NCBI GenBank assembly: GCA_900473045.1
Contig: UCKS01000014.1
Coordinates: 39,192 to 103,191 of the forward strand
Direction: 5' to 3'
Length of the DNA stretch: 64,000 nt
DNA from: Hyphomicrobiales bacterium
Lineage (GTDB): Bacteria; Pseudomonadota; Alphaproteobacteria; Rhizobiales; Rhizobiaceae
The notes under the pieces are model-generated. The model was not told the DNA's origin. It was given only the letters and a program-made list of their open reading frames with translations, and did not search any database. Below, piece by piece: positions 45,227 to 54,708 of this stretch (position 1 is its first letter; every line of letters begins with the position of its first letter). The translations under genes and the position numbers were made by a program.

Positions 45227-48200
45227 GCCAGCTGCGCGCAGTGAGTATCCTCGCTTCGGCGACGCGTTCGCCGTTGTGGCAAGCGGACGTGGCCGTGGCC
45301 TATGCCGGGCGTGACCCCGACCCGAACAATCCGCGCCCGGTCGTTCAGAAAACGCAGGCCTTGCGCGTCCTGGTGCAGTCGGCAGTGGCCGAAGACCTTG
45401 TCATCGCTGGTCAACACTATGCCTTTCATAAACCAAGGTTGCTTGTGGCGGCGGTGGAAGCAAAAGGCGACGAAGACAGTAACTGGGCCAAGTTGACTGT
45501 CGGCCTCGGCGGTGCGAACGCGGAAAAAATCGTCCTCATGGACACCCGTGCAGACGTGAACGATATTGTCGTGACGCCGACCAGACCTGGGGACGCCTGG
45601 TCTGTCCACAAGGACGAGATCGAGGTCCCTGATTTCGCACTGGTGGCGGGGCAGATCCGGACCTGGTTGCGGTTGAGGACGTTGGGGAATGGTCAAGCTC
45701 CGTCGCAAGAACCGTGGTTCGGTTACCGCAACATCAACGGTGGCGACCGGTTGTTCTGCAGCTCGTCCAACAACGACGGACTTGAAGTGTTTACGCGCCA
45801 CGATGGAGGCGTGTCCTGGCTCCCTGTCGTGCTGAGCGGGGAGGGGATTACGTTCCTGGCCAAGGTCTCGGATCCGCGACAAGCTTTCACGGGAAAAGAG
45901 GAAGCGATCTGGGCCTGGGTCCAGATTTCGCAGGCAGTGGATGGGGCGGAGCCACGCTACCTCGTCAGGTTTGTCGAGGCCTGCGCGGCACCCGCCCCCG
46001 CGACGGACTGGTCGTTTCCCTGTCCCTTACTTGACCAAAATTATCCGCTCGACGTCGAGCGGCGGTTCCACGAACTGTTCCAGGCCACCCGGCTCAATTA
46101 CGATATTCGCGTCGATTTCGACGATCGCCCAAGCGTTCCGCCATTTCGATGGGAAATGAAGTTGCGCGAGGGGAGCTCGAGACCGCTTTTCCCAGAAATG
46201 CAGTCCGAGTGGTCGGTCCAGTTCGATTCGGCACTGTTTCGGATCAACATTCTATCCACCATCGACGGGATTGCGAGCACAGCTTCCGTGCGATGTGACA
46301 AGGCAAGGTTGAACATCGTGCCTGCTGGATCAAGGAGCCTCAGTAACCTGACTTTGGAGAGCGCGTCCGACGCAAGCAATACAAGACAATTGCAGTTGTC
46401 CCGAAGGGCGTCTCAGGTGTCGTGGTCGGCGTCAAACCCTGGTCGCGCCACATTCGCGACCGGGCGGCTGGAACTGGAGGAAGTTTCAAAGCGTCTGAAG
46501 GCGATGTACGGTGCGGCCGGCATCTACAATGACGATCAAGACGGCCCTGGTCAGGCGTTTCTCCCAGTCCGGCACGGCTGGATGCAGCTACCCCTGTCGC
46601 AATCGACGCCCGGCCGCGACTTTGCTGGTCTCAAAGATCCAGTAATGATCGGAGATGCCGCTTTCATACTGGATCAGGATCGCGGTTTTGCGATCGAAAT
46701 AGGCGAGGCGAGTGCAGGCAAGCTCGTCCTGGCAATCGGCCAGAACAAATCCGACGCGTGCCCAAGGATCGACCTTGCGTTCGACGATATCAGCGGCAGA
46801 TTAAGGGGCCTCGTGCATGTGGCCGACTGCTCCCCGGCCAACGGAGAAATCCTGCCGACCCTGCGGCGAGGCGCGACGCGGGAGTGGCCGGTCCGATTTG
46901 GGGCAGGCCCAGGGGAGGGCTTCATCATGGCCCCAACCAATATTCTAAAGCGCGAGGTGCAGATCGATACGAGCCCAAAGGAGAATGCAGCGATCGAGCG
47001 GGGTGGAGTTGCGTGGTTGAGAGCGGGCGCATGGATCTCGACAATCAACCTTGCCCAAAGCACGGGAAGCGGTCTTCCCGTCGCGGCGCGCAGCTATGTT
47101 CCCCGCAGGTTGAAGCGCACCAGCAAGCTGCGATGGGATGCCGCGAGCGTTTTGCCGACGGTTGACCAAAGCGCGCTCGGCGATGTCTGGGAGATCTGGG
47201 AAGGCGCTCCCGGTGCGACCCAGATTCTGCCGTCGCTGGCTGGGATCGAACGCCATGGCCTTCTAGAGGAGTTCACCTACACGCTTCGTCACGACCTGCC
47301 GCCGCTCGACGATCTGAATGCCGGGATGGAACTCGATGACACGCCCATGCTTCTGCTGGGCGAGAAGGCCGATAACGCGAGAGCACCCGCGGCCCTTGCG
47401 ACGGCAGTTGCGCCAAATCGCCTGATAGAGGCCTGGCACAAGATCCGAAACAATGCGCGTTTGACAGAAACGCGTTTGCGGACCGCTTTCGCGAGTGCCG
47501 CATCTGATTCAAAGGTGGACGTAGGTGGCCTCGCGGAGCCCTTCACCTGGTCTCAGGTCAAATTTCAGTTCGACCAGAACAACGAGCACGGTCTGCCCCT
47601 TGGTGCATTCACGCTCGACGGGGAGCGCTATGAGGGTGACGGAGCTCTGGCGGGTGTGAATTCGCCTGCGCTGCAGCTTGAACACGATGGGCACAAACTC
47701 AAACTCCCGGTGACGGGCAACGCAACGCCCCGCTGGCGCGCGTCACGATCAAGATTGCTTCACGACGTTGCCGGAATGGGCATGGACCAGCGGCCAAGCC
47801 TTGCCAGGCCGGTTGAGGTGCTGGGTTCGGCGACGACCAAGGTCGTTCTCAAGACCTTGCCCGATCCGGTCTTGTTCCGCGAGGGTGTAAATTTCTGGTT
47901 CCGCGATCTTCCCCTGACGCAAGCAGGAGTATTCGATGGCGAAGATGGGCCAGACCAGCTGGGCCCGGCGACCGACAGGTGGTCTCAGCAAAGCTTTGCG
48001 CGCAGTCTTTACGAATGGCGGATCTGGTCGACCGACTCCAACTCGCAGACAAGCGGGGACATACCGCTCTCGCTCGGCTTTGTGGCACGTCCGCTTCGGC
48101 TGCGCCGGGTCGAAACAGCATCCGGGAGGCCTTCCCTTGTGGAGATCATCGCTTCCGTCATCGCCCCGCTGTCGCTTGATGCCAGCGGGGAGAGCGAAGC

Positions 48201-51200
48201 GGGAACAACCGCTCCGGCCCGTAATCTGGTCCTCCTCAGTTATACCCTTGCCAAGGGGAAAGGGTACGTTCTCAAGGTCTCCCGCATCAGGATCGAAGAT
48301 GGCCAGGTTGTTCCCGTCGACACAGCAGGGAACGGGGACAGGAGCTTCGTTTCCTTCGACATAGCTCCCGCAATATCGCTCCGAAGATCGGAAGAACAAG
48401 GTGTTGCGCGTCCCGCTGTCCTCCGACTGAAATTCAGGGACAACGGTGAAATCGACGACGCGAAACTGTCGATTACGCTGTTTGGACAGAGACTGGAGTT
48501 CGAGCCGTCTGGATGGGGCGATGGTCCCGATGAATCATCATTCGATTTCAGAATCGTCGGTTCGGGAGAACCCGGCAAGCTCGATTTTACGCAGTTCGAG
48601 TTGCGCTGGTCCAAGAGTCCAGATCGTCCTGCTCCACGCCCGGAGCTTCACGCTCGGCCCTTCCTTAGAATTCCCTTCAAGGTCGCAGACAAGCGCGATG
48701 CGCAGATCACGATAAGTCTCTCTGACGGTTCGATCGGATGGTTTGGAACGAGCATTGACGGAGTTCTGGTGCATCTGTCCGTCGACGATCCCGAAATCCG
48801 GCTCGAACCCGGACACGTGAGAATCTGGAACAGCCCGATCCGGGGGCTGGTATTCGATCAGGCGACGGCATCCGGACTGCTATGCCTCGCCCAGGACCGA
48901 ACCGTAACAGGGCTGTTTCAGCTGGAGGCATCGCGGACCTCTCGGGGAAAGGACATCTTCTCATCCCGGCTGCGCCACAGCTTCCTTTTTTCCGAGAAAA
49001 TCTGGAAAACCACGCTTGATCTTGACCTTGAAGGGGAGGGGGAGAGCAGGCTTGAGTGGCCCCTTGACGTTATACCGTTGACCGACAGCCATCCGGAGAC
49101 GGAGGCTGGCCGACCATTCACCGTCAAGATCAGCGCGGGGCAGGCGCTGACCCATTTCGTGCGGTGTACCGTCGAGTGTGCGCGCGTTCCGCTCGAGGTT
49201 CTGACGGGGGACGGTGTCCTGCAGCAGCCTTGGTACCTGCCTATACGCGTACAACATCGTCTGGAAGGCGGTGATGGCAGCCAGGCGACATGGACGACCC
49301 TGGACGAGGCGTGTCTGGCCGATCTCGAGAAGCTGACATCGCCGCGACCGACGGTCTATGGCTTCGCGGCCCGGTACAGGGGGTCCTATCGGGGCAAGAC
49401 AGCGAGCGGTCCACCAGAGAGGATCGGCGGCGGCCTCTTCGAAAGAGCACTCGCGGCCGCGGGCTTTCCCGACAGCTTGGTGCTCGAAGAACTTCGCGGA
49501 AAGAAGAGCGTGTCCGGCCTGGTGCTGACGGGCGCCGGCACCACGCTTGTTCAGCTCGGCGACAGGGTCGGAAATGGCGAGGCACCCGACAATCCGATCG
49601 GAGAAGCATCAATACTGCTAGCCATGCCATGGCTGATCGGGATCGAAGACGCATCGCTGGGGCCCTTGCAACGGCTCAGACAGGCGCCAACCAGTGGCAC
49701 CAGAGAATGGTCGACGGCCTGGTTCGATAGCCGAGCGCCGCGTTTGACCGCCTCGGCGCGCGTCGTTCCTCTGGCCCTGGGAAGGCCGTCCTCGGCCATC
49801 ATGGCCGCGCAGTTGTCGCGACGTCTCACCGATGTCGTCGACGAATCCCTCGCGTCCGTCGAGCAGCCTTTCTTTGAGACAACGGACAAATTCAAATTGT
49901 CCGAAGCCCCTCTCTTCATGCGATCCGTCGTCGTGCTCAGCAGATACTGGAGCGGCCTTTCAGCGATCGGAGACCTGCAGGCCCGAATTTTTCAGCCCAT
50001 CGTTCGCGGGGACGGAACGGCGATCCTCTTCGCCCCTACCTTGAAATCAACGTCTAGAAGGGCGCAGCGGAAGACGCGGGCAATCGGTGTGCATCCGAAC
50101 GGGGTCGTCTTTACCGAATTAAGAACCGATCTTGGCCTGGAGGCAGCTGACGTTACTTCAAGCGGATTGATGCGCACCTTGCGCGACTCGCTTGATCCGG
50201 AAGCACTCCTGTTCGGTATCGTAGGCGTCGAGGATGACACTGGAGCGAACCTTGGCAATGGCCCCTGGGAGGGGTTGACGTTCTCACCTGTCATGGTCGG
50301 AAACAGCCGCCAACGGCCGTCGCCGAACGCCTTCGGTATCCACGATGAAACCGACGAATTAGTTGCCGCGTCGTCGCTTGGTTGGCCGGAACCACCGCTC
50401 GTGGGCGAGCCCCCCCGGGCCATTGCACTCGGCGACAACAAACCGTTTCAGAGTGCGGATGCTGCGCTGGCCGGAAGATTTGCGAGCTATTCGGTGGACG
50501 CCGGGGCCAATGCGGCAGGCAGTCCCTGGCTGACGCATCATCATCCGGTCGTTTTTGCGATGGCTGCAGTTCCAGCGGCTTCGGGGTCGGCGCCGCGGCA
50601 TCAGGATGTCGTCCCCCGCCGGCCGCGGCTTCCGCTTGTCGATCATCCCCCGACGATCGTGCCGGGCCGCTTCGCGATCGCCACCATGGGCCGTAGGCCG
50701 GGGACGGTTTATGCGGATGTCGTCGCATTGAAGTCCGCCGGTACCGCAATTTCGACCGTCGAGGGGGTTTCGCTGGCGTATCGGGCGACACTCCACCCCG
50801 TGGCAGCTGGACAGGATCGGATGCCGCGCGCTACGGCTTTTCCAGCGAATGTCATCGATCTGGACTGGCGCCGCGAGACGTTCGTGGTCGGGAAGGATCG
50901 CAAGTGCCGGCTCGATCAGGTCCCTGCAGTCTCATTCAGAACCTATCCCCCGACCGATAACGGAGGCAGGAACCCAGGGCCGGACAAGCTGGTCACATTC
51001 CGGCTCAGGACATCGTCACTGGCACTGGCCAGCGCCACCGAAATCGAACTGATCATCGACGGCCCGCTGCCTTCGGAGGGATGGGCGCCTTACGAATGGC
51101 ATGAATTCCGGTTTCGCGTCGGCGACAGGTACTGGCCACTGGGCCGCTACGTGCAGCGTGGCCCGGGGCATATATCCCTGGCGATAACCCCGGTGCAATC

Positions 51201-52125
51201 CGAGGAAGTCCTGGAAGCGACGCGTCGTGCGACCGGAGACACGATCATTGCCTGTGAGCTTCAACTCGCAGCGAAGCCGCCGAATGCAAGCGGATTGACG
51301 GCCGCTCCCAGCCTGTTGCTGAGATTACCGATCGCCATTGCTGAACACGATCAGCCGCGACTTGATATCAGCCAGTCAACTGTGACGTTCGGTGATCCGG
51401 CCTATGATCGGATGCTTTCGAGCATGACCGTCTCGGACACGCGCAGAGCAGGGCAATCGCTCGTGGTTCTGGCTTCTGACCGAGAAGCCTACGATCGATC
51501 GACACCCATTCTTTTTGGTCTCGCCAGGCGGGAACCGAATGGCTCTGTCACCTGGCCGGTTTTCGACTTCACGATAAGCTGGACCCGCGACGGGGTCAGC
51601 AAACCGCCGTCCAGTCCGTTCACCTCTTCCGGCATCACGGCTCTGACGCTCGACGAGATATCACAAAGACTAGACGTGCCCGCCCTTGCGCCCGGCGACA
51701 GACTTGGCATCTCGGCAACCTACACGGACCCGGCGACCGCGGCGCCCATCGAGCTGGCCTTGCAAATCGTGGTCTCGCGAGAACCAGTCGTGCCGCCGGC
51801 GCCTGCGATATATCACCTGATAACACGCCATGGCTCGGCGCTGCCAGACGCGGCGACGGCCCTGTCGGCAAGCGGACCGCGTCCCTCGATCATCGAATAT
51901 GGTTCGCTGGAGCAGGATCTGTTGAGCGGCTATGTCAGGCGCAGGGGATTGTTCACGTGGTATTTCACACCCGACGTCGATCCGCAGTTTGATCGGTTCG
52001 GCTATCTGATCAAGATGGATCGGTCCGGTGCTGCTCAGATGCCGAAGCGGGTCGAGGATTTCGAGCCGGCGCAGGAGATCTCGGTGGCGATACCCATCGA
52101 AGCCACCAGAACCGCATGGAGATAA
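45223..52125 (+). CDS. giant protein of unknown function (2300 residues)
   Basis: A 6.9-kb uninterrupted gene whose ATG is the ATGA overlap with the stop of the 3191-residue gene, so the two are translationally coupled and probably form one complex. No signal peptide, TM helix or recognised catalytic motif. Composition is again beta-rich with many Trp/Phe/Asp-Gly turns (VSWLPVVLSGEGITFLAKV, LDLDLEGEGESRLEWPLDV). The N-terminal 120 residues and the segment around 1560-1680 (SRYWSGLSAIGDLQARIFQP, TILFAPTLKS-like) look like separate folded units; a Pro/Arg-rich low-complexity linker (PRHQDVVPRRPRLPLVDHPP) is near 1790; the C-terminus ends with an immunoglobulin-like stretch (VTWPVFDFTISWTRDG to AIYHLITRHG). 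I do not recognise the family. Confidence 0.85.
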   Translation: MSQLRAVSILASATRSPLWQADVAVAYAGRDPDPNNPRPVVQKTQALRVLVQSAVAEDLVIAGQHYAFHKPRLLVAAVEAKGDEDSNWAKLTVGLGGANAEKIVLMDTRADVNDIVVTPTRPGDAWSVHKDEIEVPDFALVAGQIRTWLRLRTLGNGQAPSQEPWFGYRNINGGDRLFCSSSNNDGLEVFTRHDGGVSWLPVVLSGEGITFLAKVSDPRQAFTGKEEAIWAWVQISQAVDGAEPRYLVRFVEACAAPAPATDWSFPCPLLDQNYPLDVERRFHELFQATRLNYDIRVDFDDRPSVPPFRWEMKLREGSSRPLFPEMQSEWSVQFDSALFRINILSTIDGIASTASVRCDKARLNIVPAGSRSLSNLTLESASDASNTRQLQLSRRASQVSWSASNPGRATFATGRLELEEVSKRLKAMYGAAGIYNDDQDGPGQAFLPVRHGWMQLPLSQSTPGRDFAGLKDPVMIGDAAFILDQDRGFAIEIGEASAGKLVLAIGQNKSDACPRIDLAFDDISGRLRGLVHVADCSPANGEILPTLRRGATREWPVRFGAGPGEGFIMAPTNILKREVQIDTSPKENAAIERGGVAWLRAGAWISTINLAQSTGSGLPVAARSYVPRRLKRTSKLRWDAASVLPTVDQSALGDVWEIWEGAPGATQILPSLAGIERHGLLEEFTYTLRHDLPPLDDLNAGMELDDTPMLLLGEKADNARAPAALATAVAPNRLIEAWHKIRNNARLTETRLRTAFASAASDSKVDVGGLAEPFTWSQVKFQFDQNNEHGLPLGAFTLDGERYEGDGALAGVNSPALQLEHDGHKLKLPVTGNATPRWRASRSRLLHDVAGMGMDQRPSLARPVEVLGSATTKVVLKTLPDPVLFREGVNFWFRDLPLTQAGVFDGEDGPDQLGPATDRWSQQSFARSLYEWRIWSTDSNSQTSGDIPLSLGFVARPLRLRRVETASGRPSLVEIIASVIAPLSLDASGESEAGTTAPARNLVLLSYTLAKGKGYVLKVSRIRIEDGQVVPVDTAGNGDRSFVSFDIAPAISLRRSEEQGVARPAVLRLKFRDNGEIDDAKLSITLFGQRLEFEPSGWGDGPDESSFDFRIVGSGEPGKLDFTQFELRWSKSPDRPAPRPELHARPFLRIPFKVADKRDAQITISLSDGSIGWFGTSIDGVLVHLSVDDPEIRLEPGHVRIWNSPIRGLVFDQATASGLLCLAQDRTVTGLFQLEASRTSRGKDIFSSRLRHSFLFSEKIWKTTLDLDLEGEGESRLEWPLDVIPLTDSHPETEAGRPFTVKISAGQALTHFVRCTVECARVPLEVLTGDGVLQQPWYLPIRVQHRLEGGDGSQATWTTLDEACLADLEKLTSPRPTVYGFAARYRGSYRGKTASGPPERIGGGLFERALAAAGFPDSLVLEELRGKKSVSGLVLTGAGTTLVQLGDRVGNGEAPDNPIGEASILLAMPWLIGIEDASLGPLQRLRQAPTSGTREWSTAWFDSRAPRLTASARVVPLALGRPSSAIMAAQLSRRLTDVVDESLASVEQPFFETTDKFKLSEAPLFMRSVVVLSRYWSGLSAIGDLQARIFQPIVRGDGTAILFAPTLKSTSRRAQRKTRAIGVHPNGVVFTELRTDLGLEAADVTSSGLMRTLRDSLDPEALLFGIVGVEDDTGANLGNGPWEGLTFSPVMVGNSRQRPSPNAFGIHDETDELVAASSLGWPEPPLVGEPPRAIALGDNKPFQSADAALAGRFASYSVDAGANAAGSPWLTHHHPVVFAMAAVPAASGSAPRHQDVVPRRPRLPLVDHPPTIVPGRFAIATMGRRPGTVYADVVALKSAGTAISTVEGVSLAYRATLHPVAAGQDRMPRATAFPANVIDLDWRRETFVVGKDRKCRLDQVPAVSFRTYPPTDNGGRNPGPDKLVTFRLRTSSLALASATEIELIIDGPLPSEGWAPYEWHEFRFRVGDRYWPLGRYVQRGPGHISLAITPVQSEEVLEATRRATGDTIIACELQLAAKPPNASGLTAAPSLLLRLPIAIAEHDQPRLDISQSTVTFGDPAYDRMLSSMTVSDTRRAGQSLVVLASDREAYDRSTPILFGLARREPNGSVTWPVFDFTISWTRDGVSKPPSSPFTSSGITALTLDEISQRLDVPALAPGDRLGISATYTDPATAAPIELALQIVVSREPVVPPAPAIYHLITRHGSALPDAATALSASGPRPSIIEYGSLEQDLLSGYVRRRGLFTWYFTPDVDPQFDRFGYLIKMDRSGAAQMPKRVEDFEPAQEISVAIPIEATRTAWR

Positions 52126-52229
52126 GAGCGGATCGATAAGAACGACCTGTTAATGTTGATCAATGTCGTTCAATTACTGGGCTAAGCCAGCATATCGAAT
52201 GACCGTGCCAGATCGAACTTTTGGAGTAC

Positions 52230-52259
52230 AACGGTAATAACCAAATTGGTTTTACCGTT
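52230..52259. promoter_or_regulatory. inverted repeat upstream of the protease gene
   Basis: AACGGTAAtAACCAA and TTGGTTTTACCGTT pair over 14 bp with one bulged T and almost no loop. It is 78 bp before the protease start, in the 211-bp gap after the second giant gene, and could be an operator; no regulator gene is adjacent. Confidence 0.4.
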
Positions 52260-52336
52260 CCTGTTGAACCCAGTGAAAAAGCGTAGTCTATTTCAGACAA
52301 TATTTACGTCTCTGAAGCCAGAATGGAGGAGGAACG

Positions 52337-53110
52337 ATGTTCTTTAAATTTGGAGTAGTCTTGGTCGCGTCGTTTATGGCGATCGACGTCGCGCACGCTG
52401 ATCTGTCACTTCGTCAGATTGAGCGATCTGAATCCCTCGCACCCTTTATAGTTGGGGGCGCTCCCGCTGATCCGGCATTGTGGCCGGCGACGTTGGTTTT
52501 TGATACTCCTGCGCGTTGCACGGCTACGGTCGTCGGGCCGAAAGCCTTGATAACGGCCGCGCATTGTTTAGACGCGAGCAACACCGGTAGCGCCATCCTT
52601 GCAGGTCAAACGATTAGTTTGACCTGCAAAGTTAATCCAAGCTACCCCAATGACCAAACTGCCGACGTGGCGATGTGCGCTACCTCGGCAACGATTACGG
52701 CACCGGGGCTGAAATACGAAGTTCTGAACAATGAACCGGGGTTGGTCAAAGTCAAGGACAGCGTGGTTTTGCTTGGTTTTGGCTGCACAACTATCGGCGG
52801 AAACGTCAGCGATGTCCTGTTCGTCGGCAGCGCAGCCATAAAAAGGACCCCTTTGAACTTTCAGCGGTATGAAGCAGAGGGGGGAGCACAGATTTGCGAA
52901 GGTGACAGCGGTGGCGCCGGTTATCGCGTGCTAAGTTCCTCGAAGAGAGTGGTTTTCGCTGTGAACGAGTCTCGAGCGCCCCACGAACCCCTCTCATATT
53001 TGAGTAGCGTAACAACGCCCGATAACATGACATTTATCAGATCGTGGGCCGTCTCAACAGGGAACAGTTTATGCGGCTTTGACACGGGCGTGTCAGGGTG
53101 CCGCCACTAG
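52337..53110 (+). CDS. secreted trypsin-like serine protease (S1 family)
   Basis: 257 residues with a signal peptide (FFKFGVVLVASFMAIDVAHA). The mature enzyme starts after a short pro-region at IVGG (PFIVGGAPADPALWPATLVF), the classical activation site. Catalytic triad: His in ALITAAHCLDAS, Asp in QTADVAMC, Ser in CEGDSGGAGYRV. Six or more cysteines suggest disulphides. Exported to periplasm or outside. GGAGGAGG upstream of the ATG is a strong ribosome site. It follows the giant genes in the same direction and could process one of their products; that is inference. Base composition is visibly less GC-rich than the giant genes. Confidence 0.9.
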   Translation: MFFKFGVVLVASFMAIDVAHADLSLRQIERSESLAPFIVGGAPADPALWPATLVFDTPARCTATVVGPKALITAAHCLDASNTGSAILAGQTISLTCKVNPSYPNDQTADVAMCATSATITAPGLKYEVLNNEPGLVKVKDSVVLLGFGCTTIGGNVSDVLFVGSAAIKRTPLNFQRYEAEGGAQICEGDSGGAGYRVLSSSKRVVFAVNESRAPHEPLSYLSSVTTPDNMTFIRSWAVSTGNSLCGFDTGVSGCRH

Positions 53111-53314
53111 CGTTAGTCTATTACAAGGCTTGCTGAAGTTGGACTGCTTAGGCGGCCTTTTTTGGCGCGCCTGTCCAGCGACTCGATCGTGAGGATAGGT
53201 GCGTCGCGAAGCCACGTTGGAAGCGGTCATCAGGTTGAGTTCGATTCCCAGGCGAATTTGTCGTAGCGGATGCCGCGAGCTATGTGGAATCTCGAACCAA
53301 CGGGGGAGGTTGAT

Positions 53315-54148
53315 ATGGAATGGTTGGCAGTGATCTTGCTAGTCTTTTTCGTGCTGATCAATATCATTGGGACGTGGTGGTTCGTGCGTGCCACCAGTGT
53401 GGATCCTCGCTTCCCCTTGCCCGCAATTTCAGGGAACGTCGAGCGCTTCTGGTTCATCGTCGACTGGATCACGCTCCTGCTTCTGCCGGCCCTACTCTGC
53501 GGCGCTGCATCCGTCGTTGTACAGAACCCTGATGCGGCGGGGTTTCGCAATTTTTTGTACGGATGGCTGATCGGCCGCGTAGTGGCACCAGTTATCGCGC
53601 CTGAGGAAGACGCGTCGATCCAAGAGGTCGGGTTGCTCGGATATCTCGCGCATCGATATCAGGAATTTGGCCGCTCGCTTTTCATGGTCCCGCTGATGCA
53701 GATCGTCGTTCTTGTCGCCGTCGCGTGGGTCATGGACTGGATTTTATGGGGAATTGGAATTCGCGAACTGTTGCAGAATTCGTCTGACTATCTGCTGCCG
53801 GTCGCGGGTGTTCCAATCATGATACAGGGCATGACCAATCCGCCGGTCTTGACGCCCATGCCGGTGGCAGGCTTGATGGCATTCGCGCTTGTCCTCAACA
53901 TGAGGCTGACGCCCATCGGCCTCGCCCGATCGAAACATGCAATGGGGATAACGTTTATCGCTTTGATTGCCGGCACATGTTTGCTCGGCCGGATCCAACT
54001 CTTCTCCGGGATAGAGTATCGGGCGTGGCCTGGCTTGGAGTGGTCCGAGCTAGCCGTCGGTTTGATCGCCCTCGCGCTCGGAACCGTTCCGCCGCTGACG
54101 ATCGCGTTCTTCCAAAGGAAGTCATCAGGCCGCGGAGCAATTGCATAG
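53315..54148 (+). CDS. polytopic membrane protein of unknown function
   Basis: 277 residues from the ATG at 53315, chosen because of GGGGGAGG 6 nt upstream; the open frame reaches 53270. About seven hydrophobic segments: WLAVILLVFFVLINIIGTWWF, FIVDWITLLLLPALLCGAASVVV, MVPLMQIVVLVAVAWVMDWILW, LLPVAGVPIMIQ, VAGLMAFALVLNM, ITFIALIAGTCLL and ELAVGLIALALGTVPPLTIAFF, with a cytosolic-looking charged loop (APEEDASIQEVG). I do not recognise the family. It closes the block of the giant genes and protease before the repeat cluster at 54.4 kb. Confidence 0.7.
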   Translation: MEWLAVILLVFFVLINIIGTWWFVRATSVDPRFPLPAISGNVERFWFIVDWITLLLLPALLCGAASVVVQNPDAAGFRNFLYGWLIGRVVAPVIAPEEDASIQEVGLLGYLAHRYQEFGRSLFMVPLMQIVVLVAVAWVMDWILWGIGIRELLQNSSDYLLPVAGVPIMIQGMTNPPVLTPMPVAGLMAFALVLNMRLTPIGLARSKHAMGITFIALIAGTCLLGRIQLFSGIEYRAWPGLEWSELAVGLIALALGTVPPLTIAFFQRKSSGRGAIA

Positions 54149-54414
54149 AAGCTCGTAAACGATTCTTGATATGGAATTGGAGGCAGCGCGCTCTACGCCC
54201 AGAGCCAGCAGAGCAGCTAGCACAGAAGTTACTTACAAAGGCTGCCGGGAAAAAAACGTGGCGCGTTTGGCGATTTTTTTGGCGGATTGCTCAACCCGGT
54301 TCTGGCTTTCCTCCAGCAACGCGAGATCCAAAGTGCGAAGCAAGACGCGTTAGACTGATCCTAACCTGTCATTTGGCACTTAATCGCAAGAATGCGGCTG
54401 TTTGGATTTCGCTT

Positions 54415-54697
54415 GGCAGATAATTTGAGATTCGCGACGAAGAGAATCTCAAATTACGTGCAAATGCCGAGACTTGCGTGGGCCGCGATGTCGTTGAAAA
54501 TGCTGCCAAAGCAATCTCTATTCCCGCCCGCGTGTCATTGCGAAGTCACTGAGGAACATTGTCGATTACTTCGGCGGCTGATTCTCATATTAAGTGCCAA
54601 AATCCGCACAACAATCTCATATTAACTGCCTCGTCTCAAATTAAGTGCCGCGCTATCTTATTGAAAATATTAAGGTGAGAGTCTCACGGTTAACTGC
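54415..54697. repeat. cluster of TCTCA(A/T)ATTA(N)(G/C)TGCC motifs (IS21-like end?)
   Basis: Six copies of a roughly 16-bp motif: 54415-54430 (minus), 54447-54461, 54583-54598, 54615-54630, 54634-54649 and 54682-54697 (plus, the last degenerate, TCTCACGGTTAACTGC); a seventh partial copy is at 54375-54385 (minus). Several similar 16-20-bp repeats inside each end are a hallmark of IS21-family insertion sequences, so this may be the relic of one or two ends; no transposase (istA/istB) is present. Confidence 0.45.
54421..54456. repeat. perfect inverted repeat, 13-bp arms
   Basis: TAATTTGAGATTC and its exact reverse complement GAATCTCAAATTA are separated by 10 bp. The arms are two head-to-head copies of the TCTCAAATTA motif of the surrounding cluster, as would arise where two element ends abut. 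Not T-tailed, so not a terminator. Confidence 0.5.
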
Positions 54698-54708
54698 AAA
54701 ACGACACG

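Larger units (their letters stand above)
54149..54708. other. non-coding junction region with short repeats
   Basis: Between the membrane-protein gene and the truncated DUF1612 copy there is no convincing gene. It contains the 13-bp-arm hairpin and the TCTCA-type repeat cluster described separately, and is visibly AT-richer than the genes. It looks like the scar of a mobile element. Confidence 0.5.

Noticed and set aside
35651..52125. Giant genes as NRPS/PKS, RTX adhesin, Rhs/YD-repeat toxin or Tc toxin
   Set aside because: No adenylation/ketosynthase motifs, no GGxGxDx calcium repeats, no YD repeats, no signal peptide or T1SS tail could be seen.
54421..54456. Hairpin as an intrinsic terminator of the membrane-protein gene
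   Set aside because: The stem is AT-rich, lacks a T tract and is made of two copies of the surrounding repeat, so an element-end origin is more likely.
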